From contig OY725496.1 in the NCBI GenBank assembly GCA_963281255.1, positions 1,674,001 through 1,738,000 of the forward strand: DNA of 64,000 nucleotides. Reading direction: 5' to 3'. The DNA is from Aphrocallistes beatrix. Taxonomy: Eukaryota; Porifera; Hexactinellida; Sceptrulophora; Aphrocallistidae. The notes beneath the pieces were generated by a model. The model was not told the origin of the DNA and ran no database searches. It saw nothing but the letters and a program-made list of their open reading frames with translations. Within the stretch, counting starts at the first letter, position 1; each line of letters begins with the position of its first letter. Made by a program: the position numbers and the translations under genes. Below are positions 54,870-64,000 of this stretch, piece after piece.

Positions 54870-57640
54870 AAAGAATTCACACAATGTGATTTAAATCTGG
54901 TGAATAGCTAGCATGATTGGAAAGCAGATTTGCGTCTTTCCGTATGAGCAGGATCCCTATCCTGAATAAAAATGGCCTCGGACATATTTTCCGTTCTGTC
55001 ACTGGGCCTGTAGTTTCCTTCTCTTTAAGGTAGGAAGGCAGGACTTTTCCAAAATTTCGTTTATATAGTAATCTGCTTTTACAGATTGTTTTGGACGATG
55101 AAAATGGAGTTCCGAGATCCCAGAGCTACCTATCCTCCCCAGACTATGATTTTAGGCGGGAATTTAGCAGTTTGAATAGGTTCAATGTTTCGCACATTCT
55201 TACCCCAAACCCGATCGTTCTGCCGATTTGTTGGATGGGAAGGTTCATAAGAATCTAATCACTAAAAAGAACCCTTTTCCAACCCTGTTCATCCCAAATT
55301 CACGACTAATACAGAATTGTAGCCTCTGTTCCTCCTGTTTCCGACAATTTTGGATGCGAAGGTCTTTTGTATTACTTTGATCAGATGGTATTCCTTAAAA
55401 TCGATGTATAATGTATTTACTTACTCTTTGTGTATTTTTCGAAGCGATACAAGCAAGTTTTCGTATAGACTGCCAACGTTTTCAGAGATTTTCTGATAAT
55501 GATTTTAGGAACGCTAGAAAGCCGTGTTGGACGCCAGACCGAGGTTTGTCCACCATGGATTTGCCTGTAGACCCTTCGATTTCCAATTCCAAACAGTGTT
55601 AAGGATACCGCCCTCGAAAAAACTTGCATGGAGTAAAAAAAACTGGAAAATTTTTTATTGCTAATTTCATTGTATTACAAATCGGTCTACCATCTGATAG
55701 CACTATTTGGACGGTATTTATTTTGATTTTTGTGAGTTAACCCCCTAAAGTTTAGCGTTAATAAAAATTAAAAATTATTGGAGGTTTTTGACTCATTTAC
55801 AAATTAGTTATTTGATATTTTTTTAATGATTTGGCCCTTAACATTGTTTTGGCACCTTTGAAGATTATGTAACACAAAGATTTAAAAAAATGGGCAAATA
55901 AAATCCAAACAAAATAGCTCTATAAGGGAGTTCATTTATATAATGCTCGGGAAATCGCAAATTTGATCTCAGATATTTAGCGATCACAGGGTGAGAAATA
56001 AAATTCTGATCGTTTCAAAAAAATTTTTTTTTTTCGGATCCGACCATTTGTTCGTGAGATATCGCTTATTATAAGTAAAGTTCGGGCATATTATTTCTGT
56101 AAGGTCCCGAAAGAGGCCGATGTCATAACTTAAAAACTATTGAAGATATATAATATATTATATTCTTAAATAAAAGGATATATGCGAAAATATATAGGTT
56201 CCTCGAACATTCCTTTGTCAAAAAATAAATAATTCTCGACTTCATTGATTTAATTGTAATACAAATTCTATGGAGAACTTTGAATATATTAGAAAATCGC
56301 TAATATAATCATTAAATATGTGTCCAAATGTGACTATTATGCTAAATAATGAATACAATGGTCGTTAATAATGTATACAGAAAATTTGGAGAACTTTTGA
56401 TAATTATTTTGAAAGTTCTGGCCTTGGACCTCGCCGGTTCAGTCAAAAATCCCCATTTAGGGTCCAAAAAGAGATATCTCTCTATCTCTGTAAGTATAAG
56501 TCCAAATTCTTAGTTCCCACTTCCTAATATACTTTTTATGAGTGTACATATATGATTCATTGATAATAATTGCACTACACCCTATGGAATGTTAAGTTTT
56601 AGATTTTTGTCATATGATGACGTAGCATTTTTCGAAAATCCTAACTTGGAAACTCAAAGTCGTAGACCTTCGCTCTAACTTCCTAATATACTTTTCGGAA
56701 TCTCTTTAACCATTCTAAACTAATAGATTATACTTCGTGGTGCTAGGAATATGAATTATTATTCACAATTATCCCAAACATTCGGGGTCTGGGGCCTCAA
56801 GGAAATTTGTGGATTTTCAGGGTACTCTAATTTTTTGTAAATATTTGGTTCAAATATACCTAAATAAGCAGATTAAATGAGAATAAATGTCTGTGAATGC
56901 TTTTTTTCATTATTAATAACTCATTCTACATTCTTCTTAACATCTAAACTTAAAATCTCTATATCTCGGCACTTTAATATTTCAAAATTGACCGTCTTTA
57001 CAGAATTTTAACTCAAAATTGGTTTGAGATAGATGTTTGAAAAATTTCAAGAGTTGTTCCATATTATTTGGCCATGAACGTAGGACCACCATTTTTTCGA
57101 TATATTCTAACTTGGTGATTTTATTCCTCATTTCCCCAAAAAACAGACATTTTTGGCCCTTTTTTTTCGGACAACGATAAAATTTACAATTTTTGTCATT
57201 TTAACTTTCTCCTGGTCCTATGAAGTTGCAAATATGGTAGACTCTCTATGATTCGATTTTGGAAGCATTTGATTCCTTGGTATGTCCTAAACAATTCCTT
57301 TAGTGCCCGAATTTCTTCCATTAAGATGTGCTAGCGGAAAGCGAAAAAAACAGACTTTGAGACACTGTATCTCAAAAACTAGTAATGACAATCAAAAACG
57401 GTTTGGAATGTCCCAGTACTTCTTGATTGAGATACCTTCCCACGCTTAACATCTCTTATAGCTCTACTTTCATCGTATGCTGTAAGCCAAATCATTTGTT
57501 TTTTCGAGGGCGGTATCCTTAACCCTAAGGTCTGAGCAATCTGTTTTTGGCTAATACCACATTCCAACATACCAATTGTACTTAATCTCCTACCAATTCT
57601 GAAATTTTTGACATCCATTATATAAACGTTATACTGATGA
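54870..57640 (-). pseudogene. Tc1/mariner transposase relic split by TTAA-element
   Basis: On the minus strand. A helix-turn-helix starts at 57618: MDVKNFRIGRRLSTIGMLEC then GISQKQIAQTLGL. The TTAA-element interrupts directly after this Leu. The host sequence resumes at 55598 with FGIGNRRVYRQIHGG and the second DNA-binding subdomain (GKSMVDKPRSGVQ in a shifted frame). The catalytic half follows with a 'PPKI-VWGG' stretch near 55150, QDRDPAHTERRKS near 54930 (the DxxPAH Asp) and a SYSPDLNHI block near 54890 (SPDLNPIE). Multiple stops and shifts. Inverted repeats of this element were not located. Confidence 0.75.
55603..57518 (+). mobile_element. TTAA-element, complete copy (reference copy)
   Basis: 1,916 bp between TTAA at 55599-55602 and TTAA at 57519-57522, ends GGATACCGCCCTCGAAAA and TTTTCGAGGGCGGTATCC (perfect 18 bp). 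The target lies inside a Tc1 transposase reading frame, which fixes the boundaries exactly. The interior shows no open frame over ~60 codons on either strand. The TTAA target suggests piggyBac or Kolobok; which of the two I cannot decide. Confidence 0.92.
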
Positions 57641-59451
57641 TGAAATGAGGACAATTAAAATATCACAAAATGTTAACAAATACAATTGAATTGTATTTCA
57701 TTCAAACTTTATGACTGTATAAGTTAAATATTATCAAAAAAGTCGAGTTTAAATGCATGCAATGTTTTAAATGGAACGAGTGTGAAGTTCGACTGAGCAC
57801 AGTTTGAGTAAAAATTTACCAACTTCCCATCATCAGATTTAAATAAATCTGTTTTTCTTTCGATGACTTATAATTCTAATATGCCCTAGCACAGCTTGAC
57901 CAACTATTTGGTCCGCTTTCTATAAGAATTTAATTATCAAACTTTGTAGGCAGGCTTTTTGATGACAGTGCCCTACTGAGTTTAAATTTAAGGAAAAATT
58001 CTAATTTTCTTTTGAGATATGACTTGCAAAGTTGGATTTCGGGCAAATCCCCCTCCCCGCTAATGTACTGAATGAGCATGTTTCGATTCTAGAATTCACA
58101 TCCTATTTTTGTTAGTTCGATCCCAATTTGGCATAATTCGATAAAAGAAACACAGCACTCTCCACCGATCTGATTCTATTTGCAATACCCTCCCAAATCA
58201 TTGAAATTCCGAGTATTATTAAAATCTGGTCTTTTTCTATCTAAAGTTGTTTCTATCACTAATCTCTAGAATTAGTACACCATTTACTTGTGATAGTTCT
58301 ATATCATATAGTTATATTAGCTGATAATTTATCATATTTAGATCGTTATATTTCACTCATTTTTCGAATTGTCAAAAAAACAAGTTGAATTTGATTCAAT
58401 GTGTATGCATACGTATTTGGAAGCTAGACATGACATTCTTTAGTTTGACGTTTTGTATTCTCTTGTGTGATAATGATATCCAAATCAATCCAACACAATA
58501 AAACTTTCTAAAATAAGCCACCTCAAATAAGAATCTTCTCATCACCCTATCTATCTATTTTCATCATTCTGAATTCCTATAGTTTATATTCTTAATTAAT
58601 CTACGTACCCCTCCCTTATTAATTAATAAGACTGCATCCTAAATTAATATTCATGCTATATGTTACACTGCACTCTTTTTAGATAATACCACTCTACAAC
58701 AACTTATGCTACAAGTTATGAGTTCACTTCCCACTAGAAGGTTTTTACAATTCGACAATGCGAGCTACTCGAACCAGGTTTAGTATTTCACCGAGCAGCA
58801 CCTTTAAGATAGTGACACCTGGCTTACAAAATAGAGAATAGTATACAGTATATCAAAGTCAAATAAAGATAATAAATCATATGGAATAAATAAAAAAAGT
58901 AACAACAATAATAACAGATAATATGGAATACATATAAATAAATAAAATAATAAGCAAAAAAAGAAGAAGGAACAATATGCATGTCATTTAAAATTATATT
59001 GAAGAATTGATGTTTGTACAATTTTTCCATTGCTCTGTACTGTAATATTTCTTAGATTTCCAAACTCTCACTCAAAAATGGAAAGATGTTTATAAGATGA
59101 AAACAATACTATAGTTTAGGTATATCTCGCTCGTATATAGCTCAGATTTATCTCTAATTAGGGTGTATATCCCTCGTGGCTTTCAACCAATACTGAGGAT
59201 TAAGTGTGATCAATTATTTTAGAAAATATTCCCACGCTAATTTAGACACAAATGAATCGATGCAGTTAATCAAATACTTTTGACAGTGTAAATATAAAGT
59301 GCTCTCAGCCATTACTACTGAATTGATAAAATAAAAGACATACACAGTGTTTCAGATATTTTTATGTGTCCAATCCTATAAGATTGCTGATGTAGTAAAC
59401 ATTCCTAAAATGTAATGCACTACCTACAAAAATATTCAACTACCTTATAAC
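57641..59451. other. 1.8 kb AT-rich stretch
   Basis: No gene. 58850-58960 is low-complexity 'aaataataag'-type text producing a Tyr/Phe-rich frame on the minus strand. Near 58740-58790 a B-box-like GGTTCGAGTAGC occurs on the minus strand without a matching A box. Confidence 0.4.
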
Positions 59452-59819
59452 CAGGGATGGAAACAGCTAAGCAGTTAACAGCCAACGCAAAATTGTGGCT
59501 GTTAACAGCTATCGCTAAATTTTAATTTATATCTGTCTATCTATTTTTATAATCTAAATTTGAGATAAATTATTCAAAAATATAGATATTATTATAGAAC
59601 CATATAGCTTAACCTTGACTGTTATGTAAATATATATACTATTTTGCTGTTGGCTGTTAACTACTCAAATTGGGCTGTTAAAAAAAATTGCTTTAAAAGC
59701 TCAAATAACAGCAGAGCTAGACTGTTAATTGTTTGGAAATTGTAGTTGTTAACAGCCAATTGTGAGCTGTTAACAGTAAACAGCCAAAGTGGTTGTTAAC
59801 AGCATTTCCACCATCCCTG
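59452..59819. mobile_element. hAT MITE of the 6381 family
   Basis: A 368-bp element with ends CAGGGATGGAAACAGC and 'catttccaccatccctg', flanked by a perfect 8-bp duplication CTTATAAC (59444-59451, 59820-59827). GTTAACAGC words recur near both ends. It is the uninterrupted form of the element at 6381-7522, in inverted orientation. Confidence 0.92.
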
Positions 59820-60104
59820 CTTATAACAAATAATAATTATGTCTAAATTTCATTCCAAATTCATATTCTAAAATTTGAAATTTTCTTGCACAAATCGTCC
59901 TATTCCATGCCAGGGGGGACTAAATGAATATATTCATGAAGACGAATACTTCGAAACGGTAAGGGATACAACTAATTGGATTTCAGATTTGAAATGTACA
60001 TTCGACTCGCAGTAGAATATTTCTGATCAATTCTTTATTCCCGACTTTGAAACTATCAATCAGTGACACTCTGTCCGACACTTGTCCATTTTAAACACTA
60101 TATG

Positions 60105-60560
60105 ATGGTGATGAATTACCTATGGTTGCACAGGTTGATATTTGTATCCATTGGGATAAGAAATTTATTAGATATCTTCAAATGTGATGTATTCGAATGT
60201 GTAGATTTCGAATTTGAAATCACTCTTGGAGTCTCATAGGGACTGGATGCGTTTCCCTCCATGAAAAGAACCTATTTAGTACTGGTTGTATGGGGAAAAT
60301 GAAGTGTTCAAACACCTTTGTCTGGTTAGTATAATACACTAGCGTGACATAATTTGAACACTTCATTCTTCCTCATGCAACCAGCACTAATTTGGATTTT
60401 TTCTTGAACGAAAATAAATTCTAACTCTAAGAGAAACAAAGAGTATATCTCATTCGAAATCTACACATTCGAATTAGTCATAGTTGAACATTTCAAATAA
60501 ATCGATCACCATCAATGAAAAAACTATGAACCTGTGCCACCTGGCGTAATTCATCACCAA
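60105..60560. repeat. Inverted pair of Tc1-type terminal repeats
   Basis: Arms 60105-60335 and ~60355-60560 are imperfect reverse complements ('gatggtgatgaatta' against 'taattcatcacca', 'gaagtgttcaaacacc' against 'tttgaacacttc'), centred near 60345. Each arm is the unit also seen at 460-665 and 18970-19205. Probably a Tc1-type MITE with long arms. Non-coding. Confidence 0.65.
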
Positions 60561-60908
60561 AATTGACATTTGGCACACTGTGGTACTGATTGATAATTTG
60601 AAATGTTGGGAATGATTAGTTGATTAGAAATACTCTACTTTGATTAATTCGAATGTGTCTTGTATATTTTGAATCTGAAATCTTATTAATTGTATCCCTT
60701 ACCGTGTAGTAAGGAATCCTTAAAAATAGTTCAAATTTAGCAGTACTATATTTATATGTGAATTAATAGTAATGAAATTTTCAAATATTTTAGTCCGGAT
60801 ATGGGTATACTGCTTGGTAAATGTATTTAAACTGCCATAAATTAAATGTGTCTATCATAAAATATTTAACATAAGAAATCCCTTTAATAGAGAATGTTAT
60901 AAAATGAA

Positions 60909-61275
60909 TTAACGCCCATTTAAAACTATTATAGTTTCATAGTGATTACTCGCATGACGTATATACAAGGATCCTTCTTCATTAGCAGGCGGGGTCTTAA
61001 TTATTTGATCTAGACTGGCACCTTTTCCTGAATAAATCATCCATTTATTTCCCATATCATTTGTATAAACCCAAATATCAGTCTTAAAAATTAGGGCGGC
61101 GGCAAACAGTTCGAGATAAGTACCCCAGGTTTTTGCTCCCCTCATATTTGACTTTGTTATATAGTCTTTTATATTTCGATAGTTGATCACTGACCGAGGT
61201 ATATTTATTTCTTATTAATTTATCACATGTAGCGTTAAATTTACCACTCAAGTTATCATTAATGTTCAATCGCAT
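60909..61275 (-). pseudogene. OTU-domain protein, C-terminal half
   Basis: On the minus strand two overlapping frames carry it. The first (61084-61275) opens MRLNINDNLSGKFNATCDKL. The second (60909-61190) gives NYRNIKDYITKSNMRGAKTW, then GTYLELFAAALIFKTDIWVY and ends LYIRHASNHYETIIVLNGR. TWGT-x-E-L-FAAA and the terminal NHYE histidine block are the second half of an OTU cysteine protease. The first half with the catalytic Asp-Gly-Asn-Cys is not found upstream as far as 61570, where Hel-N copies begin. It may be on another exon or was displaced. One frame change is needed, so probably a relic; a transposon origin is possible, since a Helitron OTU lies at 11793-12362. Confidence 0.6.
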
Positions 61276-61280
61276 GTTTT

Positions 61281-61569
61281 ACAGCATTTCAATTTAAGAG
61301 CTATAGATTCATCTACTTTAAGTAGTTTTCTTTTAGTTTTCGTGAAGGAGAACCATTTATTTTATTCATAATCTTAAATTTATCAAAATTTTAATCGATC
61401 TTACAAGTCGCAGGATAAATTTAACTAAATTTCGCTTTTTTCCTTTTTTCCATTCCTCTCTACATTTTCCTTCATTGAATACTAATTCCTGCTTTCTTTT
61501 TTTAACCTTAAATTTTATGAGCCAAAGGTTGAAACGAAACTTAAAAGATACCATTCTATCTTATATATA
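61281..61569. other. AT-rich stretch
   Basis: No feature; the frames here are lysine/phenylalanine-rich low-complexity translation. Confidence 0.4.
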
Positions 61570-62117
61570 CAAGCGCGCTTCGTTTGCTTGCGCTGCGCGG
61601 CTAGCAGACACTTCGTGTCCGCCGGAGGCTCCCTTCGGTCGCCTGGAGGTGACATTGGTTAATTATAAGGGAGATATCATCTCTAAATATGTCCATCCTA
61701 GATTTAAAATCGATATCACTCGAAAAAACACCAGAATTATCAATTTTTAAAATTTTGATGCGTAATGATGACGTCATAACAGAGTGATGAGTCGTCATAT
61801 TTGGATGAAAGTTGTACCATATATGTGGAATATGTTAGTATACATATTCTATTAAAATTTCAGCCTTCTATCTCCTATAATGGCTGAGTTATGCCCGAAT
61901 AACTGTGTTGCTTAACTTTTAAAAATGTGACAATGACGTCATAATTCCATGATGAGTCAACATTTTCGTCTGAGCTCAGAACTTACTGGAGCCATAGCCA
62001 AAAGACTCCCACATACCAAAAATCAGCTTTCTGTGCCCAGCATTATCTTCAATCAATTCGTTACAGATATATATATATATATATAAACAAACAATAATCG
62101 AGTTTTAATAGTAAGGA
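61570..62117 (-). mobile_element. Hel-N copy, array unit 1
   Basis: A 548-bp full-length copy, 3' hairpin at 61570 and 5' TC end at 62117, where the next copy starts with no intervening base. TGACGTCA at 61769-61776 and 61934-61941. Confidence 0.92.
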
Positions 62118-62642
62118 CAAGCGCGCTTCGCTTGCTTGCGCTGCACGGCTGGCGGACACTTTGTGTCCGTCGGAGGCTCCCTTCAGTCGCCTGAAGGTGA
62201 CATTGGTCAATTATTAGGGAGAAATCATCTCTAAATATGTGCATCTTAGTTTTAAAATCGATATCACTCGAAAAATCACAAAATTTTGATGAGTAATGAT
62301 GACGTCATAACAAAGTGATGAGTCATCATTTTTTGGTGATAGTTACATCATATGTGAGACGTGTTAGGATACAGATTCTATTAAAATTTCAGCCTTCTAT
62401 CTCCTATAATGGCTGAGGTATTCCCGAATAACTAACTGTGTTGCTTAACTTTTAAAAATGTGACAATGATGTCATAATTCCATGATGAGTCGACATTTTC
62501 GCCTGAGCTCTGAACTTACTGGAACCATAGCCAAAAGACTCCCACATGCCAAAAATCAGCCTTCTGCGCCCGGCAGTTTCTTCAATCAATTCGTTACAGA
62601 TAGATATATAAATATACAATAATCGAGTTTTAATAGTAAGGA
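62118..62642 (-). mobile_element. Hel-N copy, array unit 2
   Basis: A 525-bp full-length copy in the same orientation, directly joined to units 1 and 3. The second TGACGTCA is changed to TGATGTCA here. Confidence 0.92.
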
Positions 62643-63175
62643 CAAGCGCGCTTCGCTTGCTTGCGCTGCGCGGCTGGCGGACATTTTGTGTCTGCCCGAG
62701 GCTCCCTTCGGTCGCCTGGAGGTGATATTGGTTAATTATAAGGGAGATAACATCTCTAAATACGTCTGTCCTACAGTTATAATCGATATCGCACGAAAAA
62801 TCACTAAATTTGTCAATTTTTATAATTTTGACGCGTAATGATGGCGTCATAGCAAAGTGATGAGTCATCATTTTCTGATGAAAGTCGTGTGAGGTATGTT
62901 AGTATACAGATTCTATTAAAATTTCAGCCTTCTATCTCCTATAATGGCTGAGTTATGCCCGAATAACTGTGTTGCTTAACTTTTAAAAATGTGACAATGA
63001 CGTCATAATTCCATGATGAGTCGATATTTTCGTCTGAGCTCAGAACTTGCTGGAGCCATAGCCAAATGACTCCCACATGCCAAAAATCAGCCTTCTGCGC
63101 CCAGCAGTTTCTTCAATCAATTCGTTACAGATATATATATATACACAAACAATAATCGAGTTTTAATAGTAAGGA
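62643..63175 (-). mobile_element. Hel-N copy, array unit 3
   Basis: A 533-bp full-length copy. The 5' end at 63175 is followed by TATATA on +, giving A before TC on the element's own strand. The three units share private variants (cccttcggtcgcctg-type text, 'gtgttgcttaacttt') that other copies mostly lack. Confidence 0.92.
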
Positions 63176-63401
63176 TATATATAGTACGAATAAAATCACC
63201 TGGTCTATTATTTATTTCGGATTTAAATATGTCATATTTAACTATTTAAACCGATTCTCAACAATGGTATTGCTGTCAGCTTGAATTCTATCTTGCCTGA
63301 TTTTACATATTATTATACATGTCCAAAAAGGAAGATAGGGAGATAATTGGTTAATAGATATTCAAGTAAATTAGGATAATATGATACATTTTAAATACTT
63401 A

Positions 63402-63862
63402 CTGAGCCTTTATCAGCTCTAATTTGATCTAAGCATTTTATATAGTTTTTGTCAAAATGTCTCCCAAAAGGAGATCTTTGCCTATAAGTCTCACTATACT
63501 CTTCACAATAGATTCTTCATCAATTAATTCAGGAACTTTATCATTAATTTCTATATTTCCTCTTACTAACGCCTCAAGATCTAACATTCTATTAGATACG
63601 ATTGGTACATAAACTCACTACCCAATAAATAACACAACGACTCAAATAGAAGATCTATTTCATTAATTTTAATGCTCTGTACCATTGTACCTAATACATG
63701 CAATATCACGTACTTCAACCTTTTATCAATCTTCTAACGCTTATCTAAATTATAACAAACCCGATGCATAATGTCCGCAGAACAAAGATGGATAACTGTT
63801 GTGATATCCAATTTTGACTTAAGATTATCAACAAACTCCCAACATTTATCTAAATAACTCAT
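63402..63862 (-). pseudogene. Broken coding stretch, unidentified
   Basis: From ATG at 63860-63862 the minus strand reads MSYLDKCWEFVDNLKSKLDI, then VIHLCSADIMHRVCYNLDKR, a TAG at 63734-63736, and in the same frame IDKRLKYVILHVLGTMVQSI and LLFESLCYLLGSEFM. Another frame continues with LDLEALVRGNIEINDKVPEL, and a third ends FGRHFDKNYIKCLDQIRADK before a donor-like GTAAGT at about 63402. The composition is that of a soluble helical protein and the breaks are few. I do not recognise it. It could be a host gene relic or an element-borne gene. Confidence 0.4.
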
Positions 63863-63888
63863 GATATTTATCTTATAAAGGCTACACA

Positions 63889-63943
63889 TCCTTACTATTA
63901 AAACTCGATTAATATATTTTTATTTATATATATACATATACAC
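63889..63943 (+). mobile_element. Hel-N 5' end
   Basis: A|TCCTTACTATTAAAACTCG followed by the TA run, then cut by the sequence at 63944. Confidence 0.75.
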
Positions 63944-64000
63944 AGCCTACTTAACTATAGCCTGCTCACAGTACGAATTTTTCCTTACCATGGACTACTT
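63944..64000. mobile_element. Start of fold-back family copies
   Basis: 'cagcctacttaac' and 'atagcctgctcacagtacg' resemble the CATAGCCTAC terminus and its following text; cut by the window end. Confidence 0.4.

Noticed and set aside
58740-58790. B-box-like GGTTCGAGTAGC on the minus strand
   Set aside because: No A box at the right distance and no stems; chance or a very old SINE scrap.
58824-59030. Minus-strand Tyr/Phe-rich frame resembling a membrane protein
   Set aside because: Low-complexity A/T-rich DNA gives such hydrophobic translations by composition.
62452-62871. Minus-strand frame of 139 codons starting MMTHHFAMTPSLRVKIIKID, with relatives at 37615, 46751, 51713, 61601 and (as +) 17238
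   Set aside because: It recurs because it lies inside Hel-N copies. Frame and length differ from copy to copy, and stops appear at different places, so this is descent of a non-coding repeat and not a conserved protein.

Overview
The window reads as nuclear DNA of an invertebrate animal. It is very AT-rich, has no bacterial-style gene packing, and is dominated by transposable elements. The one host gene I recognise is a UBR4-type giant E3 ubiquitin ligase on the + strand. Three exons with matching splice phases lie at 26552-26814, 36660-36848 and 44713-44933. A probable earlier exon is at 19624-19836 and a doubtful one at about 1600-1720. The exons are separated by 7-10 kb introns made almost wholly of repeats, and the gene must continue beyond both ends of the window. 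A non-bilaterian such as a sponge or cnidarian is possible, but I cannot fix the taxon from the sequence.

Region by region: 1-8.6 kb holds hAT and Tc1-type fragments and several copies of a ~0.55 kb non-autonomous Helitron (called Hel-N here), one carrying nested hAT and mariner-like insertions. 8.6-10.8 kb holds a fold-back element with a mariner-type MITE inside it, then a nearly perfect 87-bp inverted repeat. 11.8-16.2 kb (minus strand) is a decayed coding Helitron: N-terminal repeats, Helitron-like N domain, PIF1 helicase and an OTU domain, but the Rep (HUH) core appears deleted. 16.4-19.2 kb is an inverted pair of Hel-N 3' halves, a long-TIR insertion and further MITE pieces. 20.4-24.1 kb is a Tc1-like element containing a TTAA-flanked 1.9-kb element that itself carries three smaller insertions. 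24.2-26.3 kb is a fossil Ty3/Gypsy pol fragment split by a hAT MITE. 27.0-29.8 kb is one Hel-N copy opened inside its TA run by a mariner-type MITE and two hAT-type elements. 29.8-30.2 kb is a tRNA-derived SINE, 31.6-32.9 kb an L2/CR1-like LINE fragment and 33.0-33.7 kb a hairpin-rich hAT MITE. 34-46 kb alternates Hel-N copies, TA-flanked MITEs, a mariner transposase relic and two UBR4 exons. 46.2-51.2 kb has a LINE 3' fragment and a four-level nest of elements. 52.5-54.3 kb is a broken coding region of unknown family. 54.9-57.6 kb is a Tc1/mariner transposase relic split by a TTAA element. 59.4-61.3 kb has a hAT MITE, a Tc1-type inverted pair and half an OTU domain. 61.6-63.2 kb is a direct tandem of three Hel-N copies. 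63.4-63.9 kb is another broken unidentified coding stretch.

The elements do not form a working pathway; they record repeated insertion into a large host gene. The most useful observations are the Helitron that lost its nicking domain but kept helicase and OTU sequence, the junction-free Hel-N tandem array, the shared Helitron 3' end on two different 5' ends, CREB/AP-1-like motifs carried by the Hel-N copies seen, and the conserved 1.9-kb non-coding TTAA family. Family assignments are by eye from motifs, termini and target-site duplications (TSDs); no search was run.
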